64,000 nt of DNA from Magicicada septendecula (taxonomy: Eukaryota; Arthropoda; Insecta; Hemiptera; Cicadidae). Positions 21,297 to 32,768 of this stretch are shown here, in pieces; the first letter of the stretch is position 1, and the number at the start of each line of letters is the position of its first letter. The notes below the pieces were generated by a model. That model saw only the letters and a list, made by a program, of their open reading frames with translations, was not told the DNA's origin and did no database searches. The position numbers and the translations under genes were made by a program. The stretch spans positions 121,681,927 to 121,745,926 of the forward strand of contig CM068367.1 of assembly GCA_034769895.1 (NCBI GenBank), written 5' to 3'.

Positions 21297-22845
21297 TGTC
21301 GTTAGTAGCGCTGCTCGTCTTGTTGTTGGCGACGAGAAAGTGTTTCGAAAGATTGAAGCTGTGTGTGTGTGGTGAGATGTGTTCGAATAATGCGTGCGAT
21401 TTGAATTGTGTCTGTTCGTTTAGGATGTCGTTTTTATTTGTTTTTGTGTGTTTGTATATTTCTAATTGTTCTAGAGTGTCTAGTTTTCGGCCTTTTGTGT
21501 GTACGTGTAGTATGTTCATGTTATTGTCGATGTTTTTATATGTGTGGTTTGCTTCAATGAGGTGGTTTGCGAAGGTAGATTCTGTAGTGGTGTGGAGTGC
21601 TTTTGTGTGTTCAATGTATCTCTGTTTGAAGCTACGTCCTGTCTGGCCTATGTAGAATTTACTGCAATTTGAACAATTTAGTTTATATACACCGGGTAGA
21701 TCGAATTTGTTTTGTGCTTTGGGCATGCGTTTTGATAGTGTGTGTTCTGTTTTGTTAGTAGTTTTGTAAGCGATTCTGTATCCTGCTTTTTTGAATTTGT
21801 GGGCAATTTTTTCTGTTTGTTTGTTGATGTATGTTAGTGTTATGAATTTGTTGTTTTCTGTCTTTGTCTGTTGTTTGTTTTGTGTTTTGTGTAGGAGTTT
21901 ACTGACTATTGTTCTGTCATAACCGTTAGATTCTGCTAGATATTTTATCGTGTTTAGTTCGTCTTTGTAGTCTATTTCATCTAAGGGGATGTTGTTAAGT
22001 CTATGTATCATGGTTCTAAAAGCAGCTAGTTTGTGTTGTATTGGGTGATTGGAGGTGTTGTGTATTAGTGTGTCAGTTGTAGTTGGTTTTCTGTATATAC
22101 TGAATTTGTGCCTGTGTTCTAGTTTTGTGATGGAGAGATCTAAGAAGTTTATGGTATTGTTGTGTTCGTATTCGGCAGTGAAGGTTATGTTTTTATGTAT
22201 TTTGTTTATGTGCGTTAGTAACTGTTCACATTGTCTTTTGTTTCCCCTGTATAGTATTAGAATGTCATCAACGTATCTGTGCCAATATAGTATTTTATGT
22301 GAGTGTCTGTCATTGTTTGTGAGTATTTTTGTTTTTTCTAAGTGTTGGAGGAAGACTTCTGCTAGAATGCTGGATATGGGGGAGCCCATGGGTAGGCCAT
22401 CGTTCTGTGTGTAGTATTTATTGTTATAAGTAAAGTAGTTTTGTTTTGTGATAATGTTCAGAGTTTCTGTTATTTCATTGATAAGTTCGTCTGGTGTGTT
22501 GTTCTGTTTGAGTTTGTTTTGTAGGATGGTGATTGTTTCAGAGATGGGGATGTTTGTGTACAGGTTTTTAATGTCAAAGGAGGCTAATGTGGCGTTATGG
22601 GGGATGTGTATGTCTTTTATTTTTGTTACTAGGTCAGTGTTGTTTTTTACTGCAATGTTGTTGTCTATTTGTGTGTGTTGTCTAATAATTTTGTCTAGAT
22701 ATTTTGCCAGTTTGTGTGCAGGGGCATTACGGTAGTTGATAATGGGGCGGATCGGAATGTCTTCTTTATGGATTTTGGGAAGCGCTTGGAGTGTAGGTGC
22801 TGATGGTCGGATTTGTTTCATGTAGGGCTTTTGTTTATGTGTCAT
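21289..22845 (-). CDS. PLE RT/GIY-YIG ORF, 5'-truncated
   Basis: 518 codons from the first ATG (MTHKQKPYMKQ). The frame is open further upstream to the truncation point near 23238, and the normal N-terminus is lost. RT motifs FDIKNLYTNIP, GLPMGSP and YVDD and the GIY-YIG domain (GVYKL, FYIGQTGR) are intact. The sequence is almost identical to the PLE ORFs at 4299-6560 and 6806-9268. Confidence 0.88.
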   Translation of the reverse strand: MTHKQKPYMKQIRPSAPTLQALPKIHKEDIPIRPIINYRNAPAHKLAKYLDKIIRQHTQIDNNIAVKNNTDLVTKIKDIHIPHNATLASFDIKNLYTNIPISETITILQNKLKQNNTPDELINEITETLNIITKQNYFTYNNKYYTQNDGLPMGSPISSILAEVFLQHLEKTKILTNNDRHSHKILYWHRYVDDILILYRGNKRQCEQLLTHINKIHKNITFTAEYEHNNTINFLDLSITKLEHRHKFSIYRKPTTTDTLIHNTSNHPIQHKLAAFRTMIHRLNNIPLDEIDYKDELNTIKYLAESNGYDRTIVSKLLHKTQNKQQTKTENNKFITLTYINKQTEKIAHKFKKAGYRIAYKTTNKTEHTLSKRMPKAQNKFDLPGVYKLNCSNCSKFYIGQTGRSFKQRYIEHTKALHTTTESTFANHLIEANHTYKNIDNNMNILHVHTKGRKLDTLEQLEIYKHTKTNKNDILNEQTQFKSHALFEHISPHTHSFNLSKHFLVANNKTSSATNDSL

Positions 22846-23550
22846 AATGTGTTTGGCTTTGTTGACTATTTGTTTTACTGAGTTTTGGTATCTGTCGGTG
22901 GGGTCGTGTTTTAGTTCTGTGATGTTGTTCTGTTCTATGAAGTCTTGTACTTTTTTGTGTAGGTTGTCTGTGGGGATAATTACAGTCGCGTTGCCTTTGT
23001 CAGCTTTTACAAATGTGATGTTGTGTTTGTGTGCCTTTTCCCTCAGTTTGATGGCTGTGTGTATTTCTGAGTTGTGGTTGTTGTTGTCTGGTGTCTTATG
23101 TACTCCTATTGTGTTGTTTATATTATGTCTTAATGTGTCTTGATGTTCTGGTGCTGTGTTTTGTATATTTGTTTCTGTGTCAATTATGAGCTTTGTTAGT
23201 GTTTGGTTGTTATGTTTGTAATGTATGTTATGTTTTAGTATAAGTAAAAACGTAAAGTTTTACCTTACAGCCTAAACCGGCTTTCACCTATAGAAGGCTT
23301 CATCAGAGGCTGTCGTTAGTAGCGCTGCTCGTCTTGTTGTTGGCGACGAGAAAGTGTTTCGAAAGATTGAAGCTGTGTGTGTGTGGTGAGATGTGTTTGA
23401 ATAATGCGTGCGATTTGAATTGTGTCTGTTCGTTTAGGATGTCGTTTTTATTTGTTTTCCGAAAACTTGTGTTCCGAGTCGTCAATATTATAGTGATATT
23501 TAGTTAAGTAACGGACACGTCATGGACAACGAAATCCAAGAATTCTTTAT

Positions 23551-25371
23551 GTTCAAGAAAGGGTTTAAACTTCTCAAATGCAAAAACAATGGCTAAACAT
23601 TCCAATTCATATGCGGAATATTTTCTTTCTTGGTCGCTCAAGGTACGCGATGCATAACTAATAGGTAGTCTACTGTTTTCTATCTCTTGATAGATAACTG
23701 CACCTAACGCTACACTAGAACTGTCTGTCTGCACTACGAAAGGTTTCGTGAAATCGGCTAGTTGCAAGACTGGGGGAGATATGATACTTTCTTTGAGTTG
23801 TTCAAACGCATTTTGATGTTGTGCGCTCCATTCAAACTTCGCTCCCTTCTTTCTTAAGGAATTTAGCGGTGCTGCTATTTCGGCAAGATGGGGAATAATA
23901 ATATACTTGTGGAAATAATTTACCATTCCCAAAAATCGGGCTATACCTTTTGCATCTCGTGGGGGTTGAAAATTCTCTAATCGCGCGGGTTCGTTCGGGG
24001 TCAATGCTTACTTTTCCATTCGCTTTCACGATGTGACCTAAGAATGAAAATTGTGGGACGGCAAAATTCACTTTTTGGGGGTTAACAGTTAATCCTGCTT
24101 TTTGTAACCGAGATAACACTTCACGTAGGTGTTTAAGATGTTGTTCCATTGATTCGCTATAGATAACGATGTCGTCCAAATAGTGATACACATATTTAAA
24201 TTTAATATCGTGAAATATCCTTTCTAATAATCTACTACATACGGAACTTCCTTGAGATATTCCAAAGGGTACTCTAGTAAATTGGTACAAGTTAAAAGGA
24301 ACGGCAAACGCGGTTAGACGTTTTGATTCTTCCGAAAAGGGTATTTGGTGAAAAGCTTGATTCAGATCCATTACCGTAAAGACTTTCGCTTTCGTGAAGT
24401 AACGAAAAGCACTATGGATGTCTGGAAGAGGGATAGATTCAAATTCTATTCGTTTGTTTAATTGCCGGTAGTCCACAACTAGTCTGTGTTTATCGTGACC
24501 TTTCGGTACTAAAAAGGAGGGTGATGAATATGGGGACGTAGAGGGTTCAATGACTCCTTGTTCCAACAACTTGTTGATATGGTTTCTCATCACTTCCATC
24601 TTGGGAGGCGACAACTTGTATGGGGGTAGGCGTATTACTTTCTGATCGCTCAGATTGATTTTATATTCTATTAGTTTCGTAAGTCCTAGCTTAGGCGTAA
24701 GAACTGAGGAAAATTCTTTTATTAATTTCTGTATTCTCATCCCATCTCTACTTTCTAGATGAGATAATTCAGACTCTTGGTGAATTACGTGTGCAGTAGA
24801 TGATCTAATTTTTTCTTGTTTATCATTATTATAATCAAATTTATATTTCCGTGTACGGTCGAATCGAAAATAATATTTCTGCTCATAGATGTCAAGAATC
24901 ATTCCCGTTTTACTAATAAAGTCTGCTCCCAATATTAAGTCGGGTCCTAATTCATTACATACTAACATAGTAAAAACCCAGGTTAGGTTCTTGATTTTAA
25001 CTTTAACGGTAATGCTCCGTTTTATTATTATATTTCATTTATTGGCGGTAGCACATTTTTTTATTCACCGCTTGACTCCGTTTTACTAGGTGGTGTTTCG
25101 ATAATTTATCTGCTAACTCTTGACTGATTAAGGTTCTGGTAGATCCCGAATCAATTAATGCGATTGTGGAGGTAACACCTAGGTCAACTTGTATTAAGGG
25201 TAATAGACTTCTAGTCCAGTTACATTTATTTATCGCGTTACATTTTTCAAGAAACTTTCTTACGTAGGGATCTATTTCTTTAGAGCTTCTTTTCCTTCCT
25301 CTTTTGTCATAATTTTTTTTTTTTATACATTTCTTTAGGTTCACCAGATTTCGAGTTGCTGCGGAAGACAC
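23551..25371 (-). pseudogene. Gypsy fossil: protease, reverse transcriptase, RNase H coding
   Basis: From right to left: a retropepsin-type site (IALIDSGSTRTLI, near 25160); RT with the VVDYRQLN, FTVMDLNQAFHQI, PFGIS and YLDDIVIYS motifs (about 24,970-24,000); then the start of RNase H (FVVQTDSSSVALGAV, SYASRTLS). All are characteristic of Ty3/Gypsy pol. The region is part of a broken element, and the PLE lies at its left border. Confidence 0.92.
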
Positions 25372-25392
25372 AGGATTTCGGGTCTCCCTGCC

Positions 25393-26879
25393 TTACATGT
25401 TTTTTGGATCAGGGTGTTTACGTTCCAATTGCTTGCTGTTACAGTTTTTTCTTATGTGTCCATATTTGCCGCAATTATAACAGATGGGCTTATTGCGAGG
25501 AGGGTACCTTGTTTCCGTTTTAGATGGTGTTACATTTAACTTACTAGGGCTGCGCACATTGTGAGGTCTATCGAATACTTGCCTTTCATGCAAGGTGGTT
25601 ACACCGGGCTCTAGGGCTCGCAATTCATTTCTATTTGCTTCTGCTGATTTCATCGTATGTCTATTCTGATCGGAGTACCATACATTCGAAGAATGGATAC
25701 TGCATTGTTCTAGATCCGCAAAGGTGTTAGGTCGATTTATCAAAGCTAAACGAGATCTTTCCTCTGGTGACAATCCTACTAAAATGGTGTCGACCATCTG
25801 TGTCTCATTCCAATCTACACGTAGTAGTCGAGATGACTCCCTGATATCTGAGATGTAATGAGCTAATCTCTCTTGATTTCCTTGTACTCGTAGTACGGTC
25901 TTTCTTTTAAGTTCTTCATAAATTCCGGTGGGAATAAAGTACTTTATTATTGAGGTATGCAGGTCTTCTACTGGAAGTGTAGAGCTTAATGCTTCTGTCA
26001 CACGATTCTTTAACGGGGGTTTACATTTCGGCAGCAGAACTTGCAAAATTTGCCAATCATTCAGCTGCTGTAGATCTTTTATCTGCAGGAGATATGTGAT
26101 GAAATTTAGTAGTTTGGAGACATTTAATCCATCAGTGTAAGGGATTTCAGTTAAAAGTTTCTCCACAGGATGAGTGATTTTTCCATATAGGTCTGCGTTA
26201 TAGTTCAAGGTTGGCATCCCTTTAGGAGGATGATATGATGCATTCGGGGTGGTCAATTCGTGCGTTCCGGGGCGAATCTGGAAACGATTGGGAGGAGGGG
26301 CATTTAAATCTCTATCAGGATATTGCTCGTGAGTAGCTTGTATTTGCGATACGGCGGGTGAGTCGCGATCAGTGTTAGGTGGAGGTAGATCTGTAGTAGG
26401 GGATTGAACTGGGGAGATGTGTAGTTTCTTCAAGGACTTCTCAATTTCATCCATTCGGAACGAGTCGGATTTTCTTCTTAACTCATTGATAATAGTGGCT
26501 AATCGACGTAAAGCTTCGTCAGCAAAGTTTTGGACTTCAGGAGGTATTTCCGTAAGATTAGGCCAGATAACAAATTTTTCATTCGCCGGGTTAAATGCTC
26601 TATTCTCTGAGTAGTCCGCAAAATTATCGCCGGAGATTTCTCGCCTTGGAGGGTTTGAGACAATAAGGTTAGCTCACTATACTTGGCATTACAAATTTCT
26701 CTCTCGCTCTCATAATCGAGTCCGCTTAGGTTGCTTGATTGCGCGGGTGCATCAAATCCACATTCGCGTATTGACTTACGCAATTCCGCGACTGTTACAT
26801 TCGCATGGGGTAGACCACGCAAAAGAGCTTCGTAAGACAGCTCGTCCTTTAATAGCAAATCCGGATTAAATTGTGCCAT
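25393..26879 (-). pseudogene. Gypsy fossil: gag coding
   Basis: The region starts near 26879 (MAQFNPDLLLKDELSYEALL). It includes a capsid-like stretch (LPVEDLHTSIIKYFIPTGIYEELKRK) and ends with a CCHC zinc knuckle, CYNCGKYGHIRKNC, near 25440. Gag precedes pol, as in Gypsy elements. It is broken. Confidence 0.88.
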
Positions 26880-27816
26880 TATTATCTTATTTCTAACACA
26901 TTAAAACGTACTTAAAATTGATTTTACAATACTATACACTAACTACATAGACCAGTTGCATTCTTGGGTAAATCATTTCCATAAATCTCAAGAGAATAAT
27001 TTCTCTTCTAAGGGAGAGACAGAAATTCCACACACACATATTTCAATGTTAAATGACCGATCAGCTGTTTGCTGGAATGTAGGTCACCCTCTTTTATTTA
27101 GTAAACAAAGACAAGGTAGGTGTATGCGTGGGAACGAGGGGATTACGCACACGTATTGTTCTCTACACAATGCCTCAGCCTATCTTTCTCGACCGGTTTC
27201 AACTGGAGAAGCCAGTCGGACGCATAGGGTGAATCTTATTCAACAAAACACGCTTTACAAGTTACAGGTGTATTACGGTTATAACAGTCTGAATTTAGTA
27301 ATTAATTCTCGTACTTTCCCCATTAAATTATTTATTTTTTTTTATTTTGGTAACAACTTTAAGTTACGAAATTCTTTACACGTAATTAACCAGGTCTACT
27401 TTACGCAGGAGTATATGTTTTTGTTTTTACCGTGACGACAGACATACACTGACATACTATGCAGGCATATTCAAGAAACTACAGGTCTTGAATTGTCACA
27501 ATATAAACCTGTTAAAGACTGAACAGATTACCAAGCACTAAAATTCATGTACATACTTGCATTTGGCTTCATACAATGATATTTCAAGTTATACAGACTA
27601 TCATTGTATTAATTTACGTATCTTAAAATAAATTCATTTTATGAAAATTAATGTTACATAAACTACAGTAACTGAGTGCATAGATCAGATAACTGAGTGC
27701 CGGAAGTTATTTACTTTACTACGTAACAATTATTTTAATTATCAGCGTGACGTATCTTTTTGTTAGTGTCACGATGCTTACAACCTTTTTTATTAATAAG
27801 CAGAGTGGCGCATTTT
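26880..27816 (-). other. Gypsy leader between 5' LTR and gag
   Basis: A non-coding leader in the element's orientation. Next to the LTR (27800-27816) the minus strand reads ATGCGCCACTCTG, a possible primer-binding site. The open frame on the plus strand here (26956-27435) is antisense and without recognisable content. Confidence 0.6.
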
Positions 27817-29334
27817 TGTAACGTTTTTTGCCACGTTACAAATCCAGGCAACCCATCCTAATTGACACCAGTCAATTATATGGGCTGCCTACGTTGTAAC
27901 GAACTGAAATTAAAACTCAACACAATTAACAGAATTAATTAAGCTAATTATTAGGAAACAAGGGAAGGTATTTCACTGATATATGCACTCATTTCCATGT
28001 GTAATAAGGTGACTTCTCTTTATTAACAAATGATATGAAAAGATCCCATAACTTAATTAATTAGATTAAAATATTCAAAGGGTTTTCTGAAAAACTAGGG
28101 ATCATAATGATCATGTACTTTTTACCTCGGATCCGAGTTTACTTTAAATATAATGCAAAGATGTCTGAGTATTACTATGTTCATCTAGGTGCTTGCAAGA
28201 CTTCTTTTACCATTTGAAGAATGGTATTATTTACTAAAGAGATTATAATTTATATTTTCATATTAACGTTACAACATATGATATTCAATATTACAGTATA
28301 CTCTTAGTTGGTCTCATTTATAGTTTAAAGAAAATTATAGTCTTTGTAAAGTCTCTTTCATCTGTAAGTTATGTCTCAAATATAATAAACTCTCGATAGG
28401 CAAGCTATCGAGTCACCTTTACAATAAGTCGTGGTGACCTCGTCCTGGGGTGTCACTCTTGGGAATTCTGGAAGTCGGCGTCGTCATCTGAGTCGTGTCT
28501 TCGGCGAGTACTAGATAGCTGGTTCACTGAGGAGATTGAAGTTATTCTGGTTAAAGTTGGTGTAGATCCACGTAGGTCTTAGTCAGCATCGTATGGCTCG
28601 TATACGTCCACATGTGAAGTTTATGCAGGTCACATCTTCATATGTAAAGTTGTACTGGAATTTACCTCTTGAGGGGAGACGTCATCTTGCTTACTAGTTC
28701 TTAGTTTTTTTCTTTGTTTAACTTATTACATTTCTTAACACAACTTTCTACATTTTATATATTAAAATTTGCTCGCCACGTTAAGTAGTGGTAGCTAACA
28801 GTTAGGCTTAAAATTAATCAATGCATTTTTGAAGAGCTTTCGCTCGTAGGTGTGTACGGTCTGACGGCTACATTGTCACTCTTTTCTCGATTCGACTGGC
28901 ACATTACAACGGAGCGGGGCGAGTACTCCGCGATAATATAGTTCCTATTTTTATTTAAAGTGACATTATTATTACAAGAAACAATACATTAATTATACAT
29001 ATATAATTTAAGTGAATTATTTTCTTCAAATTACTAATTACAAACATTATGATTTTTATACTTTCCTAAGTTACAGACCACTCACTAAACAAGTTGAGTC
29101 CGAAATTAAACAGGTCAACGCATGATGACTTGCAAAAGGGTTAACTGTGATATTAATAGCTTTTTACAATTCGATTTTTTATTAATTGTTTAGTTAGATT
29201 TTCCATTTACATCTCATACTTATTCTGAGTTAGTACAGGAGCTTTAGGTTTAATAGTGCGATTTAAAAATACTTAATTGCTAGTAAATTAATTTTTTATT
29301 TATTAAAGATTTTATTATTAATTAAATCGTCACA
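27817..29334 (-). repeat. 5' LTR of the Gypsy element
   Basis: 1518 bases. It lacks the ~1.05-kb repeat found in its partner and serves as the empty-site reference. Confidence 0.95.
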
Positions 29335-29376
29335 GTTCTTTGAATTCTTGGCAGTGCAGTTGTGATTAGTGCAAAA

Positions 29377-30830
29377 ATGGCAAAGCGGAAATCTCTTTCT
29401 ATAAGTGAAAAATTACAAATCCTCCGTAAGTACGACGACAATTCTACGCTGAATCAAAAGGATTTTTTTGAATCTGTGTGAATCCCTTCATCCAGCTTAA
29501 GAACAGTAATAAAAAATAGGGATGCTATTACCGATGCAGCGAAGGGTGGTTGCAAATGTAAGAAAGTGAGATCCAGGAAATATGAAGACGTCGAGGAAAT
29601 TGTTATTGAATGGATTCACCAAACCCAAGATACTTCAATTCCATTAAGTGGTCCAATCATACAAGAGAAAGCATGAGAAATAGCAGGCAAATTGAACACA
29701 GACTTTTCTGCTTCGAATGGTTGGCTTGATAGATTCAAGCAAAGGCATGGCATAGTGTATCGGCAAATCAGTGGTGAATCAGAGTCAGTGATGTAAATGA
29801 CTGGCAATGTGAAGTGCCACCTAGGCTCATTAATAATTATGCGCTGCGCGATATGTTTAACGCGGATGAATGTGGCTTATTCTTTAAGCTAATCCCCGAC
29901 AAGTCATATGTGTTCAAAGGGGAGAAATGTCACGGTGGCAAATTAAGCAAAGAAATGGTAACTGTGCTTGTTGCTGCAAATGCCGATGGATCTGAAAAAT
30001 TACCACTGTTAATGTTGGGGAAGTCACCTAGACCCCGATGTTTTAAAAACATTAAACGACTGCCTTGTGAATACAAAAATCAAGCACGTGCTTGGATGAC
30101 TGGTGACTTGTTTGTCACTTGGCTCAAAGACTTAGACCAACAAATGGTAAAAACCAATCACAAAATCCTGCTTTTTATCGATAACTGTCCAGCTCACCCA
30201 AAAAATGTGAATCTGAAAAATGTAGAACTACCATTCCTGCCTCCCAGCACAACCAGTAAACTCCAACCAATGGACCAGGGGATCATAAAAGTGCTCAAGC
30301 ATTTTTATCAAAAGTGTGTTGCTCTACGATATCTGCAGTGGTACGACAGTGGAGCCGAAAACCGCATCACCTTATTGGACGCAATGAATTTCATCTCCGC
30401 TGCATGGGAAGGGATCGATGCACAGACCATCGCAAATTGCTTCAATAAAGCAGGATTTTTTAAGGTAAGATTATAAATGTTGTTAGATTAGGCTATTATC
30501 GAGCTTCTGTATAAAACTTTTTTTGTTTTGACAGGGTGTTAATTTTCTTTTGTTAATTTCTTAGGGACATGGTGTAACACCCAGTGAAACAAATGCCCCT
30601 GTCACAATTGATAATGATGAGGATTGGGCTGCTGTACGGGAGAAGTTAGGAGATGTTAACTTGGAAGATTTTGTATTAGTTGACAATGGTCTATGACATC
30701 AGAAATCCACGATGTCGACGACATGATTGAGGATCATGCTGCTGCTACCGTCCAAGATGAAGACAGTGATGAGGAAATTGAATCTGCGGAGGAAAATGTC
30801 CCCACACGAAATGAAGCTCTCGGAGCAATA
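29377..30830 (+). pseudogene. Tigger transposase (copy B), decayed
   Basis: It begins MAKRKSLSISEKLQILRKYD, a pogo-type helix-turn-helix, with several in-frame stops before 29814. The best-preserved stretch, 29814-30476, carries the DDE_1 domain: NADECGLFFKL (first Asp), LLFIDNCPAHP (second) and LQPMDQGIIKVLKHFY (third). A GTAAGA..TTAG pair at 30465-30564 would splice in phase to GHGVTPSE, so a ~100-base intron is plausible. An acidic C-terminal tail follows. It was separated from its left end by the Gypsy insertion. Confidence 0.88.
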
Positions 30831-30994
30831 TAAAATACAGTAATAATAAACACAGTACTGTAATTGTTTCCTATGAAGTGGTGTCCAAATTGTTTTTCCA
30901 TCTCACAAACCATTTCCCGTCTATAGCGCTGTCCCGCTTATTAAGTGTTTAAACCACAGTCCCTTGAGGAGCATATTAACGGGGTTCTACTGTA

Positions 30995-32150
30995 CATTGT
31001 TATGCTCACCAGCTTAATCTCTTACTCCAAAATGCAGCATCACAGCATGCTAAAGCATGAGTGTTTTTAATCATTTATCAGCAATTCCCATGTTTTTTTC
31101 AAATTCTTCAAATAGATGCAATATGTTAGAAGAAATAGTCAAGCACAGGTTACCAAAAGTAGCAACAACCAGGTGGAAATATAACATTAGGACAGTCAAT
31201 ACTGTGTTCGAGAATCGAGAGAAGCTCATAGAAGTGTTTGAAGAGATTGAAGATAAATGCATAAGAAGCTTTTGGTCTCAGATGAGCTCTAGAAGACCCA
31301 GAATTTTTGATTTGGCTCACATTTTTTCACAAACTTTTGCCTCGTGTTGACATTATTTTTAATCAAATCCAGTCAAGAAATAAGGATAGTATCCAACTTC
31401 AAACTGATATTCAAAAATTTTGAGATTTGTGTTAAAAACATTAGAAATGAGAATGACACTATTCAAAGCAATATTGAAGAAAAATTTTAATTCAACAAAG
31501 AGAAGAAGAAAAGAAGATAATTTACCATGAAGTGCGTTTGCCAAATAAGTGTGTGATGTAATTATTTTACAGATGAAAGACAGATTCTCATATCGTGGCC
31601 ATCTGCAAGCAGCTCAGTTGTTTAATTCAGAATCAATACCAAAATATTCAAAAGAATTTCCAGTGGGCATTTTGGATACAGCGTGTTCTTCATATTGTTC
31701 TTCATTTCTAGACAAGACTCGTTCAAAAACAGAATTAGAAGTTGTTTACTCATGACCGGACTTCAGTCAAATAATTGGAGCAATAAACTTCCTTACATTA
31801 CTGCTGCAATATAATCTTACTGATATTTTGCCGGAAACTATAAAAATACTAAAAATAATTTTAACAACGCCAATGACAATTGCAGAATCAGAGCGTTGTT
31901 TTTCAACTCTTAAAAGAGTCAAGACATTTTTGCGAAATAGTATGGGTATGATCGTTTAAATGCGTTGGCGATGATGTCCATAAATAAAAATTTAGTGCAA
32001 GATATTGAGTTTCTATGACAAAATGTTGGAAAAAATCCTTACCAATGAAAAATAGAAGGGCAGACTTTACTTTTAAGAAATAATTGGCTTCATTCAATCC
32101 ACTTTCCATTTCAGGTAAGATTTTACATTGTTACAATTTTTTATGATTGC
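30995..32150 (+). pseudogene. hAT transposase, C-terminal half (copy A)
   Basis: It resumes hAT coding cut at 16320, with CYAHQLNLLLQ-like sequence and the segment around LPKVATTRWKYN. Near 31880 is the hAT C-terminal dimerisation motif TPMTIAESERCFSTLKRVK. Several stops and shifts relative to copy B are present. Confidence 0.82.
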
Positions 32151-32207
32151 GCCCCTCCCGCTGAAAAATCACCAGCCGCCACTGATCCTAAGAAATATAA
32201 AGTATGT

Positions 32208-32768
32208 TCTTGGATTTCGTGGTCCATGATGTGTCCGTTACTTAACTAAATATAATTATTTCACTACGACTCTGAACACAAAACTTTTATGGGTAAAAAC
32301 GTTAAAGTTTTACCTTATAACCTGAACCAGTTTTCACTTTTAAAAAGCTTCTTCAGAGGTTGCTGCTGGTAGCACCATCTGTCTTGTTGTTGGCGACAAA
32401 ATTGATTTTTGAAAGATCGATGTTGTGTGTGTGGGGTGTGATATGTTCAAATAATGCGTGTGATTTGAATTGCGTCTGTTCATTTAGGATGTTGTATTTA
32501 TTTGTTTTCGTGTGTTTGTATATTTCCAATTGTTCTAGAGTGTCTAGTTTATGGCCTTTTGTGTGTACGTGTAGAATGTTCATGTTATTGTCGATGTTTT
32601 TGTATGTGTGGTTTGCTTCAATGAGGTGGTTTGCAAAGGTGGATTCTGTAGTGGAGTGGAGTGCCTTTGTGTGTTCAATGTATCTTTGTTTGAAGCTACG
32701 TCCTGTCTGGCCTATATAGAATTTGTTGCAATTCTTTGCTCAGATTGCAACAAATTCTATATATATTT
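32208..32768 (-). mobile_element. Old PLE relic with terminal fold-back
   Basis: It starts with TCTTGGATTTCGTGGTCCAT, the complement of the PLE terminal codons, followed by the terminal repeat with a diverged hammerhead core (CTGAAGA..GAAA). The end of the GIY-YIG coding follows. At 32712-32768 GAATTTGTTGCAAT is repeated inverted as ATTGCAACAAATTC, a short palindromic turn-around. It is clearly more diverged than the copies at 4-9 and 21-23 kb. Confidence 0.82.

Larger units (their letters stand above)
21183..23540 (-). mobile_element. Penelope-like element inserted in the Gypsy RNase H region
   Basis: Target duplication AATTCTTTAT lies at both borders (21173-21182, 23541-23550). The minus-strand copy is 5'-truncated near 23238. 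Next to it is another minus-strand terminal-repeat fragment (about 23239-23460, with its own hammerhead-like core), and then a short plus-oriented end, 23461-23540, finishing with GGACAACGAAATCCAAG. It is nearly identical to the composite at 4191-9420, hence the same young family. It must postdate the Gypsy insertion. Confidence 0.92.
16637..29334 (-). mobile_element. Ty3/Gypsy LTR retrotransposon fossil
   Basis: The two LTRs (16637-19201 and 27817-29334) begin TGTAACG and end CGTCACA as read on the plus strand, flanked by the 4-bp duplication GTTC (16633-16636, 29335-29338). The internal region, on the minus strand, has the order gag, protease, RT, RNase H, integrase, as in Ty3/Gypsy; no envelope was seen. 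Excluding inserts, the LTRs differ at about 19 of 1518 positions by eye (~1.3%), a fairly recent arrival. It is broken, with several interruptions plus two foreign insertions: a Helentron-like repeat in the 3' LTR and a PLE in the RNase H region. Confidence 0.95.
16323..30992 (+). mobile_element. Tigger/pogo transposon (copy B), split by a Gypsy element
   Basis: Flanked by TA on both sides (16321-16322, 30993-30994). The ends are CAGTAAAACCTCGTATTTAC and, inverted, CAGTAGAACCCCGTTAA, typical Tigger termini. The left arm is 16323-16636 and the right arm about 29339-30992; together ~2.0 kb. The Gypsy retrotransposon fills the gap. Confidence 0.93.
14838..32184 (+). mobile_element. hAT DNA transposon (copy A), split by nested insertions
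   Basis: It is bounded by a perfect 8-bp target duplication, ATCCTAAG (14830-14837 and 32185-32192), the hAT signature. The terminal inverted repeats are CAGTGACGG at the left and, on the opposite strand, CAGTGGCGG at the right. Only 14838-16322 and 30993-32184 (about 2.7 kb) are hAT sequence; the rest is a Tigger and what inserted into it. The second copy at 35332-37970 shows the uninterrupted structure. Confidence 0.95.

Noticed and set aside
26956-27435. 159-codon plus-strand frame
   Set aside because: It is antisense to the Gypsy leader, with no domain and no partner.
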